From JANQJA01 sp047947185 (GTDB taxonomy: Bacteria > Pseudomonadota > Gammaproteobacteria > Pseudomonadales > Azotimanducaceae), in the NCBI GenBank assembly GCA_047947185.1, contig CP170502.1:4154001-4218000 (forward strand): a stretch of 64,000 bases of DNA, in the 5' to 3' direction. Positions 8,387-17,010 of this stretch are shown piece after piece. The position numbers were made by a program, and so were the translations under genes. A model generated the notes under the pieces. It saw only the letters and a list, made by a program, of their open reading frames with translations. It ran no database searches and was not told the origin of the DNA. Position 1 is the stretch's first letter; each line of letters begins with the position of its first letter.

Positions 8387-9004
8387 TCAACGTCGCCAGA
8401 AAAACAGATCGATAAGCGACACGATCGTGAAGAACAGCAGGGCCAGCAGGAAGCGCGGATCCGAGTAATTGAGCACGCCCTCAACGGGGAATGCGATTGT
8501 TTTGTCCAGAGCGGCAATCTTGAAGTCGTGCCGATCAGCGAATTCGGGATTGGTCGCAATCTCCATCATGTCGCGCCGGCTGCGATACCGCATCAGGGCG
8601 CCCTGATCCCAGACTTCGGCACCCTCAATACCGGTCAGATCGAGGGACGCGGCAACCGCACGGCCAGCGAAGACGGGATGACAGGCCCGGGAAAAGAGCG
8701 CCGGATACATAAATGCCATGTAACGCCCAAGCAGCGACTGAGCGGATTCGCCGGGCGCCGCGCCGGGCACATCGGGTGGATTCTCGGCCATGTCAATGAT
8801 GTTCACCATGATGAACTGGTTACCGGTGTCCGACTCAAGAAAGGATCGCAGCCGTTTGGCCCGTTCGCTGTCATCACCCTGACCCATTCGGCTGAGGTAC
8901 ACTGAGATCTCTTCCTGCGTCAGCGGTCCGCCTGTATTGGTATACCAGAAGGTGAAGGCTGCCCAGCAGAGGAGGCCGGTTGTCCACAGTATCGTGCGCG
9001 CCAT
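8387..9004 (-). CDS. Hypothetical membrane-anchored protein
   Basis: A 205-aa protein of unknown family from ATG 9004 (a 13-residue longer start at 9043 is possible). It has an N-terminal membrane segment (ILWTTGLLCWAAFTFWY), a soluble middle of about 150 residues and a C-terminal segment (FLLALLFFTIVSLIDLFFW). The middle part, with MVNIIDMAENPP and YRSRRDMMEIATNPEF, resembles the ferredoxin-like DUF1330/ABM-type fold, which is only a guess. It is divergent from the TetR gene and shares its palindrome-bearing promoter region, so it may be a target of that regulator. Confidence 0.6.
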   Translation of the reverse strand: MARTILWTTGLLCWAAFTFWYTNTGGPLTQEEISVYLSRMGQGDDSERAKRLRSFLESDTGNQFIMVNIIDMAENPPDVPGAAPGESAQSLLGRYMAFMYPALFSRACHPVFAGRAVAASLDLTGIEGAEVWDQGALMRYRSRRDMMEIATNPEFADRHDFKIAALDKTIAFPVEGVLNYSDPRFLLALLFFTIVSLIDLFFWRR

Positions 9005-9047
9005 GTTCCTGTCCGGATTGAATTTTCCTGAAGTATCCCACACAATC

Positions 9048-9062
9048 TAATGAATATCATTA
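9048..9062. promoter_or_regulatory. Putative TetR operator (TAATG-N5-CATTA)
   Basis: TAATGA-ATA-TCATTA is a perfect 6-3-6 palindrome in the 70-bp space between the divergent 9004 gene and the TetR gene, just before the latter's ribosome-binding site. The same TAATG-N5-CATTA pattern recurs at 12296-12310. Autoregulatory TetR proteins usually bind palindromes placed like this. Confidence 0.55.
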
Positions 9063-9074
9063 AAGGGGTGCAAA

Positions 9075-9737
9075 GTGTCTGACGCGGGAACGAACCGGGC
9101 CGACCAGACCCGCGAGCGTATGATGCGTGCGGCAGAACAGCTGTTTGCAGCCGAGGGCATTGAGAATGTGTCGGTGCGGGCCATCCTGCGCGCGGCCGGA
9201 CAACGGAACGAGTCAGCATTGCACTACCATTTCGGCAGCAAGACAGGGCTGATTGAGGCGCTGCAGGCTGAGCGGGTACAGCAGGTGGTTGATCTGCGCC
9301 GTGCTGCGATCGACGCGGCGACGGCCGACGGGCGCGAGCCACCGGTTCGCGAACTCTGTTTTCTGATGATCAATGCGCCGTTCCAGCTTTGCGCGCGCGA
9401 CAAGGGGTTTCGGGATTTCATCAGCGTGTTTGGGCAACGGCTGGTGGTGGCCGATCGCCCGGTGAACGCTCACCTGGCGGGACGGCGGGATACCCGTCTC
9501 GGCCAGGTCAATGCGTTGCTCCGGCACCAACTGGAATCGCTTGACGATCGGCTGTTCGAGATGCGAATCGAGAGTCTCTCACGATTTACGCTGCTGGCGA
9601 TGTCGCGGCGCGCCCGAAGCGGCGGCAGTTTTCGCGGCAAATCGGCGCAACTGTTTGTTAATGACCTCGCTGACACCATGGCGGGAATGCTGCTGGCGCC
9701 GGTTTCGGACCAGACAAGGGAGGCACTGGATGTTTAG
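9075..9737 (+). CDS. TetR/AcrR family transcriptional regulator
   Basis: A 220-aa regulator starting at GTG with AAAGGGG upstream. The N-terminal helix-turn-helix is clear: RMMRAAEQLFAAEGIENVSV, then ILRAAGQRNESALHYHFGSK. The C-terminal ligand-binding half is variable, with a LTLLAMSRRARSG-like segment near residue 175. Its stop codon overlaps the start of the next sulfatase gene by 8 bp, so it is co-transcribed with that enzyme, a natural arrangement for control by the sulfatase's substrate or product. A palindrome immediately upstream suggests autorepression. Confidence 0.9.
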   Translation: MSDAGTNRADQTRERMMRAAEQLFAAEGIENVSVRAILRAAGQRNESALHYHFGSKTGLIEALQAERVQQVVDLRRAAIDAATADGREPPVRELCFLMINAPFQLCARDKGFRDFISVFGQRLVVADRPVNAHLAGRRDTRLGQVNALLRHQLESLDDRLFEMRIESLSRFTLLAMSRRARSGGSFRGKSAQLFVNDLADTMAGMLLAPVSDQTREALDV

Positions 9738-11466
9738 GGACTATCTGGCACGGCTGATTGCCATGCTGCCCATCCTACTGGCGTTGCTGCCGGCAATCGC
9801 CATTGCGGCATCCGCGCCCCCGAACGTGGTGATTATTCTCGTCGACGATGCCGGGTTCATGGATTTTGGTGGCTATGGCGGGGAGGCGAGAACGCCCACC
9901 ATCGATGCAATCGCAGACGAAGGCGTGCGATTCTCGAACTATCACACCTCGCCCCTGTGTGCGCCGTCACGCGCGATGCTGCTCACCGGGCTGTCGAACC
10001 ACCGCGCTGGCGTGGCGACGATTCCCGAAGTGATTACGGCGGAACAGTCGGGCCAGCCGGGATACTCGCTACGCTTCGAAGAGGGTGTCGAAACTGTAGC
10101 CACGAAGCTGAAGCGGGCCGGCTATCGAACCTACATGACCGGCAAGTGGCATCTTGGTCACGGCCCTGGCGACCTGCCGGTCGACCACGGCTTTGACCGC
10201 TCGTTCATTCTGGATGCATCAGGCGCGGACAACTTTGAGCAGAAACCCTACATGCCCTACTACGAGACGGCTGACTGGTTTGAGGACGGAGAACCGGCGA
10301 CCCTGCCGGAAGATTTCTACTCAAGCGACTTCATCGTTGACAAGATGATCGAATATCTCGATGGCGCCGACGGCCCGTTCTTTTCCTATCTCGCGTTTCA
10401 GGCGATTCACATCCCGCTTCAGGCACCCACTGAATTCATCGAGCGTTACGCTGGCGAGTTTGAGGAGGGTTGGGATGTTCTGCGTGAGGCACGTTGGCAG
10501 AAGGCGAAAGAAATTGGTCTGATTCCGGCAGACTCCACGCTGGCTCCCATGCATGCGTCGATGGACGGGTGGGATTCGCTGACAGCGTCAGAGCGTGCCT
10601 ATTACGCGAAGAGCATGCAGGTGAATGCCGCCATGCTCGAGGCGATGGACGCTGCCATTGCTCGCCTGGTGGCCTACCTGGAGTCCCGCGACGCCTACAA
10701 CAACACCCTGTTTTTCATCACCTCAGACAATGGTCCCGAGTTCAATGAGCCGGCGACCTCGGGGCTTTTTCAGTACTGGATGTCACAGAACGGCTACACG
10801 AGTGAGACGGCAACGCTCGGCGAACCCGGCACCATCGCGCACATCGGTCCGGAGTGGGCGACGGCGGCGTCAACGCCGGGACAACTGTTCAAGTTCTACG
10901 CCACCGAGGGCGGTCTGCGAGTGCCACTGATTGTGGCCGGCGCCGGTGTCCGCCAACGGCCCGGCTTCGAGGCGGCGCCTGCCTTCGTCACGGATATTGT
11001 GCCGACGGTGCTTGAAGTGGCGGGGGAAGATTCGAGCGGAGTCGACGGCGTCAGCCTGCTTTCGCTGCTGACAGGTGGCCCAGGGCCGAACCCGGACCGC
11101 GGTGTGGCGATTGAAGTCTCTGGCAACATCGCCTATTTCAAGTCGGGGCTCAAGCTCTCAAAGCTGACGCTTCCCTTCGGTGACGAGCAATGGCGTCTCC
11201 ATGACATAGTGCAGGATCCGGGCGAAACGAGGGACCTGGCGTCGGAGATGCCGGAGCTGTTCGAGCTTATGCTGTCAGAATACAACGCCTACGCGGAGCA
11301 GGTTGGCGTGATTGCACCGCCGGCAGGCTTCAACCCCGTGCAGCAGGTCGGGAGCAACTCCGTTCGCAGGATGCTCTGGTCTTACCGGACGACGATGTTC
11401 GTGGCGATGGCGGCGATACTGGCCCTCATCCTGGGTGCATTCGCCTGGTGGCGGCGCCGGCGGTAA
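9730..11466 (+). CDS. Arylsulfatase with C-terminal membrane anchor (cysteine type)
   Basis: A 578-aa type I sulfatase from ATG 9730, overlapping the TetR stop by 8 bp. It has a signal peptide ending near residue 28 (AIAIAASA). The substrate/metal motif VVIILVDDAG comes next, then the formylglycine site LCAPSRAMLLTG near residue 77, the TGKWHLGH motif near 137 and the late metal motif ITSDNGPE. The C-terminus has a hydrophobic helix (AMAAILALILGAFAWW) followed by five basic residues, so the enzyme is probably tethered to the inner membrane facing the periplasm. The 3' end lies in a GC-rich tandem repeat that includes the stop codon. Confidence 0.9.
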   Translation: MFRDYLARLIAMLPILLALLPAIAIAASAPPNVVIILVDDAGFMDFGGYGGEARTPTIDAIADEGVRFSNYHTSPLCAPSRAMLLTGLSNHRAGVATIPEVITAEQSGQPGYSLRFEEGVETVATKLKRAGYRTYMTGKWHLGHGPGDLPVDHGFDRSFILDASGADNFEQKPYMPYYETADWFEDGEPATLPEDFYSSDFIVDKMIEYLDGADGPFFSYLAFQAIHIPLQAPTEFIERYAGEFEEGWDVLREARWQKAKEIGLIPADSTLAPMHASMDGWDSLTASERAYYAKSMQVNAAMLEAMDAAIARLVAYLESRDAYNNTLFFITSDNGPEFNEPATSGLFQYWMSQNGYTSETATLGEPGTIAHIGPEWATAASTPGQLFKFYATEGGLRVPLIVAGAGVRQRPGFEAAPAFVTDIVPTVLEVAGEDSSGVDGVSLLSLLTGGPGPNPDRGVAIEVSGNIAYFKSGLKLSKLTLPFGDEQWRLHDIVQDPGETRDLASEMPELFELMLSEYNAYAEQVGVIAPPAGFNPVQQVGSNSVRRMLWSYRTTMFVAMAAILALILGAFAWWRRRR

Positions 11467-11525
11467 ATCTGCGCGGCGCCGGCGGTAAATCTGCGCGGCG
11501 CCGGCGGTAAATCTGCGCGGCGCCG
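11451..11525. repeat. 22-bp perfect tandem repeat, 3.4 copies
   Basis: Three identical 22-bp units (11451-11472, 11473-11494, 11495-11516) plus 9 bases of a fourth. Each contains the palindrome GCGGCGCC followed by GGCGGTAAATCTGC. The sulfatase stop codon TAA is in the first copy, so the repeat covers the end of the gene and the gap to the convergent GST gene. Copy number may vary by slippage without altering the protein. Confidence 0.9.
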
Positions 11526-11536
11526 CGCCGCAAACG

Positions 11537-12232
11537 TCAGGCTGAAAGATCGATCTTCTCGGGGATCGCCTTGCCGAGCATCTTGTTGCAGACTTCCAGG
11601 CTTTCGCGGAAGCCGGTGCGCGCCTTGATCGCCTCGGTATGGGCGGCGAGGGCAGGCCATCTTGCTGCATCAATTGGCAGGGTGACGAGGCTGAGCTGGG
11701 CCATCTGGGTCCCAACCGCAATATCAGCCAGCGTGAAAGCGTCGCCGACGAAGTACTCGCGGCCATCGAGCGCGCTCTCCAGATAGTCGAATCGAGTCGG
11801 AAGGATTTCATTGAAACCCTTGCGCGCTGCGTCCAGATCGGAATCCTTGCCAGCCATTCGCGGGAACAGGATGGGCCGGAAAACGTGCATACCGACGGAC
11901 CCGGCGAGTTCCGTATCGGCATATTCCTCGATCCAGGCCACCCGGCCGGCATCGAAGTCGGAAGTCCCATAGAGTCCGGCGTTCAGCTTGCGATCGAGGT
12001 AGAGGCAAATGGCCGATGAGTCAGCGATGGTTCCCTGGACGCCGTCCTCGCCCAGGGTGCGATCCCGCAGTACCGGAATTCGCCTGGCGGGGCTGATTTC
12101 AAGGAACCAGTCAGGCATTGCCATGATGTTAATCATCTCGAGGTCGTAGTCCACGCCCTGGTTCTTCAGGACAACTTCGACCTTGCGGACAAAAGGTGAA
12201 ACCGGCGTACCGTAGACGACAAAGTCAGCCAT
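11537..12232 (-). CDS. Glutathione S-transferase family protein
   Basis: A 231-aa GST. The thioredoxin-like N-terminal domain starts DFVVYGTPVSPFVRKVEVVL, with a Ser in the usual catalytic position (TPVSPF) and the cis-Pro motif RRIPVLRD near residue 52. DSSAICLYLDRK gives the gamma-glutamyl contact. The helical C-terminal domain includes YFVGDAFTLADIAVGT, the GST N-capping box and hydrophobic staple. It probably conjugates glutathione to an electrophile from the adjoining catabolic pathway. It is divergent from the enoyl-CoA hydratase operon and shares a candidate TetR operator. Confidence 0.9.
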   Translation of the reverse strand: MADFVVYGTPVSPFVRKVEVVLKNQGVDYDLEMINIMAMPDWFLEISPARRIPVLRDRTLGEDGVQGTIADSSAICLYLDRKLNAGLYGTSDFDAGRVAWIEEYADTELAGSVGMHVFRPILFPRMAGKDSDLDAARKGFNEILPTRFDYLESALDGREYFVGDAFTLADIAVGTQMAQLSLVTLPIDAARWPALAAHTEAIKARTGFRESLEVCNKMLGKAIPEKIDLSA

Positions 12233-12637
12233 GATCTTGTTTACTCCCGTTCAGTTCGAAAAAAAGTGGTGCGCAAGAATAACCCGGACGTGTTTTAATG
12301 TAACCCATTAGTTCTGAAAGAATGCGTAAAGACATGGCGCTGGAAAATGAAGTCTTCTTGTCATAGCTGGCAACACGAGGACTGGCAGCCTGGCAACGGG
12401 AGTATGAGCCGCGGGTCTTCTACCATGTTGCCCCGCTGTATGAATTGCCGTTCCAGTGGGCGAGCCCGGACGATTGTCGCGAGTCGAGGTCAGTCAGCGG
12501 GGTATGCCAACGATGGTGTTCAGGGCAAGCCCTGCTTCGCCCCGGTTCCCCGCAACGTCCTGCACAGGTGGCTGGAGCAAGCCCGCCTGAAGCGCCGATA
12601 ACCCGAACATCGACTGACACAGCAGGAGCGTAATTTC
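12233..12637. other. Divergent intergenic region with TetR-like operator and a broken ORF
   Basis: TAATG-TAACC-CATTA (12296-12310) matches the spaced palindrome in front of the TetR gene. Downstream, a frame from ATG 12322 is stopped by TAG after 14 codons but then continues as protein-like sequence (AAWQREYEPRVFYHVAPLYE, ELPFQWASPDDC) to about 12500. I do not recognise the family. It may be a decayed gene or a leader; no intact gene is supported here. Confidence 0.45.
12296..12310. promoter_or_regulatory. Second TAATG-N5-CATTA palindrome (candidate TetR site)
   Basis: Perfect 5-5-5 inverted repeat placed 64 bp upstream of the GST start on one side and before the hydratase operon on the other. 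It shares both arms and spacing with the site at 9048-9062. Confidence 0.45.
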
Positions 12638-13432
12638 ATGGCTGACCCTTATCTCTACACCGTTACGAACAACGTTGCGACCTTCAGCGTCAACGACCCG
12701 CCCTACAACCTGATGAGCCTCGAGTATATTGATCAACTCGAAGAGCAATTGCCCGGGGTGCTTGAAGACAACAGCATCAGGGCACTGGTCTTTACCGCGG
12801 AAGGCCTGGACCACTTCTCGGCAGGGATGAATCTCAAGCAGATCCCCGACGGGATGAAGCGAGCGGGTAGCCCCGAGGCCTTCTTTGGTCAGCGCCATCG
12901 GTTGCTCGACATGATTGAGCAGGGTGGCAAGCCGGCAATCGCGACACTGTTCGGTTTCTGTCTGGGGGCCGGGCTGGAATTGCCGCTCGCCTGCCACTTC
13001 AGGCTGGTGGCTGATGAGGGGGCGCAAATCGGGCTCCCCGAAATGGATCTCGGCAGCGTCCCGGCCTGGGGCGGTTCTGCGCGGCTGCCGCGCACGGTGG
13101 GTCGGTCCCATGCGCTGGACATGATTCTGCGCGGCCGGAAAATCGACGGTGACGAAGCCTTCCGGATTGGCCTGGTAACAGAGAAAGTGCCTGTCGGGCA
13201 GATCAAGGCGCGCGCCCAGACGCTCGCAGAAGAACTCGCAGCGCAGCCGCGGCTCGCCGTCAAATCCATGCTTGAGGCGATTGTCGGTTTCGAAACCCGC
13301 ACGCTTCAGGAGTCTGTCGCGGATGAGATGCGTGCGGCCGCGGCCAACCGCGGTACCCCGGATTCCCGGGAAGGCATGCGTGCCTTTCTGGAGAAGCGCC
13401 GGCCGGTATTCAACCAGTCAACGGAGGAATGA
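12638..13432 (+). CDS. Enoyl-CoA hydratase/isomerase family protein
   Basis: A 264-aa crotonase-fold enzyme. The oxyanion-hole residues lie in FSAGMNLKQI near residue 66 and FCLGAGLELPLACHFRLVAD near 107. The acidic catalytic positions fall around LPEMDLGSVPAWGG. It should hydrate or isomerise an enoyl-CoA in beta-oxidation or ring-derived acid breakdown. It is first in a four-gene operon; the next gene overlaps it by 4 bp (ATGA), which implies translational coupling. Confidence 0.9.
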   Translation: MADPYLYTVTNNVATFSVNDPPYNLMSLEYIDQLEEQLPGVLEDNSIRALVFTAEGLDHFSAGMNLKQIPDGMKRAGSPEAFFGQRHRLLDMIEQGGKPAIATLFGFCLGAGLELPLACHFRLVADEGAQIGLPEMDLGSVPAWGGSARLPRTVGRSHALDMILRGRKIDGDEAFRIGLVTEKVPVGQIKARAQTLAEELAAQPRLAVKSMLEAIVGFETRTLQESVADEMRAAAANRGTPDSREGMRAFLEKRRPVFNQSTEE

Positions 13433-14481
13433 AGATGATTGATGATCGTTTGCCGCTCCGGGGCTCACCCGGGTCACCCTACACACGAAAGATGCTGGCG
13501 GTACTCCGGTATCGCAGGGTTCCCTACCGTTTTCTTCAGGCTGAAGACCCGGCGCTGCCGAAACCCAAGGTCGGTCTGATCCCGGTTTTTTATTTTCCCG
13601 ACACCAATGGCGAACTCGTGGCTGAGGTTGACAGCACACCGATCATCCGCCGCCTGGAGGCCGAGTACCCCGGGCGTTCAATCATTCCCGACGATCCGGC
13701 CGTTGCGTTCATCAACACGCTGCTTGAGGATTATGGTGACGAGTGGCTGACGAAAGCGATGTTTCACTATCGCTGGTACTACGAGGACGACATAGAGATG
13801 GCCGGATCAATCCTGCCCCACTATGCCGATGTCTCTCAGCCTGATGAATTGATGGCGGAAAGGAAGGAGATATTCTCCGAGCGGCAGATCAGCCGACTGT
13901 ATGTTGTTGGCTCCAACGATATCACCGCGCCGGTGATAGAAGACAGCTATCTGCGCTTCATGGCGGCACTCAACGAACACCTGAAACTCATGCCGTTCCT
14001 GATGGGAAGACGGCCGGGGTCGGCAGATTTCGCCTGGTTTGGCCAACTCACCCAGCTCACGCAGTTTGACCCGACACCAGCGAAGATTGCGGCCTCGCGT
14101 TTCCCGCGTGTGCATGCCTGGGTCAGCAAGATGGAAGACCTGTCTGGCTTGGAGCCAGCCCCGGACGACTACGTGACGGCCGACAACTTTCCGCCAACGC
14201 TCACGGCGATCCTCGCGGAAGTGGGGCGCTCCTATGTACCGGTCATGCTCGCCAATCTCGCGGCAATCGAATCCGGCGCCGCAGCGGTTTCGGCCGTAGT
14301 CGAGGGCAAACCCTGGACCCAGCCGCCGTTCCCGTATCAGGCCAGGTGCCTGCAGTCGATTCGAATGGATTACGCAAGGCTCGACGTGGACGATCGCCAG
14401 CGCGTGGACAAGATGCTTGCCGGCACCGGTTGCGAGCAACTCGTCGCGAAGCCGGCGACTGCAGCCGAGGAGGTTATGTGA
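13429..14481 (+). CDS. Glutathione S-transferase-like protein, extended
   Basis: A 350-aa protein with a GST N-terminal domain (LRGSPGSPYTRKMLAVLRYR, then PKVGLIPVFYFPD with the cis-Pro, then EVDSTPIIRRLE) and a helical C-terminal domain (PFLMGRRPGSADFAWFGQLT). It is about 100 residues longer than canonical GSTs; the extra C-terminal part after residue 245 is of unknown function. ACGGAGGA precedes the ATG. It is coupled to the hydratase upstream and the SDR downstream, each by 4-bp overlaps, so the three probably act on one substrate, with glutathione as cofactor. Confidence 0.85.
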   Translation: MKMIDDRLPLRGSPGSPYTRKMLAVLRYRRVPYRFLQAEDPALPKPKVGLIPVFYFPDTNGELVAEVDSTPIIRRLEAEYPGRSIIPDDPAVAFINTLLEDYGDEWLTKAMFHYRWYYEDDIEMAGSILPHYADVSQPDELMAERKEIFSERQISRLYVVGSNDITAPVIEDSYLRFMAALNEHLKLMPFLMGRRPGSADFAWFGQLTQLTQFDPTPAKIAASRFPRVHAWVSKMEDLSGLEPAPDDYVTADNFPPTLTAILAEVGRSYVPVMLANLAAIESGAAAVSAVVEGKPWTQPPFPYQARCLQSIRMDYARLDVDDRQRVDKMLAGTGCEQLVAKPATAAEEVM

Positions 14482-15188
14482 AAACAGCGATAGTGCTGGG
14501 CGTCGGCCCGGAAGATGGGCTCGGCGGCCAGCTTTGCCTGCGATTCGGTCAGGACCATCATGTGCTGATTGCGGGTCGGACGCGGGAGAAACTTGAGATT
14601 ATTGCCGCTCGAATCCGGGATCGAGGCGGTAGCGCGGAGGCTGTCGTTGCGGACGCAACCGATGAAGCGGCGACCATCAGTTTGTTCGATCGCGCCGGTG
14701 GAGAGCTGACCCTCGCCATCTACAACGCCGGCAACAATACGCCCGGCAAAATTATCGACATGGAGGCGGCCTACTTCGAACACAGCTGGCGTGTGTGCTG
14801 TTTTGGGGGATTCCTGTTTGGTCGTGAAGCGGTGCGCCGGATGCAGGGGCGCGGGGGCACCATTCTGTATACAGGTGCAAGTGCCTCGCTGCGCGGCAGA
14901 GCAAATTTTGGCGCATTCAATTCTTCAAAGGCAGCGCTTCGCACCTTTGCGCAGGCGTTGGCAAAAGAGTACGCGAAAGACGGTGTACATGTGGGGCACG
15001 TGGTTGTCGACGGGCCCATCAACGGCGAGAAGATCAGAAAGGGCCTGCCGCAGTACGCGGAAAAATTAGGCGAAGAAGGCATGATCTCAATTGGCGGTAT
15101 CGTTGACGCCTATGAATACCTTTACCGCCAGCCGCGGAGCGCCTGGTCGTTCGAACTCGACATTCGAACGCACCTCGAGCGCTGGTAA
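14478..15188 (+). CDS. Short-chain dehydrogenase/reductase
   Basis: A 236-aa SDR starting at GTG 14478 (GTGA overlap with the GST stop, GAGGAGG upstream). The Rossmann motif is the variant GVGPEDGLGGQL rather than TGxxxGxG. The NAG motif is YNAGNN near residue 79. The usual catalytic Tyr is replaced: the active-site strand reads LYTGASASLRGRANFGAFNS followed by SKAAL, so Phe stands where YxxxK is expected. It may therefore be an unusual SDR, or the Lys alone is used. It probably acts in the same pathway as its coupled neighbours. Confidence 0.82.
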   Translation: MKTAIVLGVGPEDGLGGQLCLRFGQDHHVLIAGRTREKLEIIAARIRDRGGSAEAVVADATDEAATISLFDRAGGELTLAIYNAGNNTPGKIIDMEAAYFEHSWRVCCFGGFLFGREAVRRMQGRGGTILYTGASASLRGRANFGAFNSSKAALRTFAQALAKEYAKDGVHVGHVVVDGPINGEKIRKGLPQYAEKLGEEGMISIGGIVDAYEYLYRQPRSAWSFELDIRTHLERW

Positions 15189-15214
15189 GCAACTGACTGA
15201 AGAGGAGGGAAAAA

Positions 15215-16873
15215 ATGAAGTGGATGACGGGATGCCTGGTGGCGATTGTCCTGCTGTTGGGTGCGGGCTGGATTTTCAGGGCCGAAATTGCCCTCTTCGG
15301 CATCAATCTGATGACAACATCGCAGCGGGAAGTCGGGCCGACCCAGGAGATTGTGTGGTCGACCGGCGCGGACGCACAAGGGCGTGAACCCGGGGAGCGG
15401 CCGCCCAACATCATCCTGATCCTGGCCGACGATCTGGGTTGGAACGATATCTCGATGAACGGGCCCAACCCCACAACGCAGACGCCGAACATCGATACAC
15501 TGGCGGCGGAAGGCGTGACTTTTTCACAGGGTTACGCCGCCAATGGGACCTGTGCACCCTCACGGGCAGCGCTGATGTCGGGGCGCTACGGTACCCGCTT
15601 CGGCTTCGAGTTCACGCCAACGCCAGCTGGCTTTATGCCGATTGTCGGGCTGGTCAGCGGTACGCAGGATCGACCACTGGCACCACCGGGCATTTCGAAT
15701 ACCGAGGAAGCAAGCCTGAGTTTTGCCGAAATGGGCATCCCACCTGCGGAAATCACGCTGGCAGAACTGCTTGCTGACCAGGGCTATCACACCGTGCATA
15801 TCGGCAAGTGGCACCTGGGCAACACGAATGGTATGGCGGCCCACGAGCAGGGCTTCGATGAAAGCCTGTTGATGGCCAGTGGCCTGTACGGTCGGCTGGA
15901 CAACGAGAATGTGATCCAGGCGCGGCAGGACTTTGATCCAATTGATCGTTTCCTGTGGGCGTCGATGGGATTTGCTGCCAGCTTCAACGGCGGGCCGTTG
16001 TTCGAACCGGGCAGCTATCTGACAGACTATTACACCGACGAAGCCGTCAAGGTTATTGAGGCCAACAAGGATCGCCCTTTCTTCCTGTATCTCGCGCACT
16101 GGGCGCCGCATACACCATTGCAGGCAACCCGTGAGGACTATGAGGCGCTGTCCGATATTGAACTTCACCGTGAGCGTGTTTATGCCGCGATGATTCGTTC
16201 GCTCGACCGCGGGGTTGGTCGCGTCATGGATGCTCTCAAGGCCAATGGACTGGATGAGAACACGCTCGTGATGTTCACGTCCGACAATGGGGGTGCCGGT
16301 TACATCGGGCTTCCGGATGTGAATGATCCCTATCGTGGCTGGAAGATTACGCTGTTCGAGGGCGGTATCCGCGTGCCTTACCTGGCTCGTTGGCCCGCGA
16401 AGCTGCCGGCCGGTGAAACCTACAATGCACCTGTTCATCATTTCGACATGTTCGCCACGGCTGCAGCCGCAGCAGGCGCCGAACTGCCAACTGACCGCGT
16501 TATGGACGGTGTCGACCTGACTCCCTTTGTTACGGGCGTGGACACGACCCAGGCGCCCCACGAGTACCTTTTCTTCCGTAGCGGTGCGGCCCAGGCGGTT
16601 CGTGATGCGCGCTGGAAGCTGATGGTGAGTGCACCGCAAGGTGGGCCGCGCAAGGAGTGGCTGTTTGACCTGACCGCAGGTGATGCGGACTGGACCGATC
16701 AGCTCGCGTCCCATCCGGAGGTTGCCAACAGGCTGCGTGGCGTGCTCGAGGCCCACAACAGTGAACAGGCTGAACCGCTCTGGCCCTGGACAAGCACCTC
16801 GGCGCAGAACGTCGACCGCGATCTGTCGCAGGAAGACCAGCCGGATGACGAGTTCGCCTATTGGAGTAACTGA
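15215..16873 (+). CDS. Sulfatase with N-terminal membrane anchor (cysteine type)
   Basis: A 552-aa type I sulfatase with GAGGAGGG before the ATG. The N-terminal hydrophobic segment (CLVAIVLLLGAGWIF) is followed by a spacer, so it is either a signal anchor or a cleaved signal. Motifs in order are IILILADDLGWND near residue 67, the formylglycine site TCAPSRAALMSG near 112, IGKWHLGN near 197, and MFTSDNGGAG near 350. It resembles arylsulfatase A/B-like enzymes. It is the last gene of the hydratase, GST and SDR operon, linking desulfation in the periplasm with cytoplasmic CoA-ester chemistry. Confidence 0.9.
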   Translation: MKWMTGCLVAIVLLLGAGWIFRAEIALFGINLMTTSQREVGPTQEIVWSTGADAQGREPGERPPNIILILADDLGWNDISMNGPNPTTQTPNIDTLAAEGVTFSQGYAANGTCAPSRAALMSGRYGTRFGFEFTPTPAGFMPIVGLVSGTQDRPLAPPGISNTEEASLSFAEMGIPPAEITLAELLADQGYHTVHIGKWHLGNTNGMAAHEQGFDESLLMASGLYGRLDNENVIQARQDFDPIDRFLWASMGFAASFNGGPLFEPGSYLTDYYTDEAVKVIEANKDRPFFLYLAHWAPHTPLQATREDYEALSDIELHRERVYAAMIRSLDRGVGRVMDALKANGLDENTLVMFTSDNGGAGYIGLPDVNDPYRGWKITLFEGGIRVPYLARWPAKLPAGETYNAPVHHFDMFATAAAAAGAELPTDRVMDGVDLTPFVTGVDTTQAPHEYLFFRSGAAQAVRDARWKLMVSAPQGGPRKEWLFDLTAGDADWTDQLASHPEVANRLRGVLEAHNSEQAEPLWPWTSTSAQNVDRDLSQEDQPDDEFAYWSN

Positions 16874-17010
16874 CGGATTAGCGGCCGCTCGTCTCGAAGC
16901 CGCTAGCCGCATGAAAATGTTCACCAATCTGCAGTTCATTTGCTGCCTGCAGCGAAGTGCAACCAGGCGAATCGAGCCCTACCGGCTCCTCCACTGCCAG
17001 TCGTTGTGCA

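Noticed and set aside
16879..16903. Terminator after the third sulfatase
   Set aside because: AGCGGC and GCCGCT can pair, but the stem is short, the loop is 13 nt and no U-tract follows.
15560..16939. 459-aa open frame antisense to the third sulfatase
   Set aside because: It lies wholly opposite a clear sulfatase, has no recognisable domain and a low-complexity composition typical of antisense frames in GC-rich genes.
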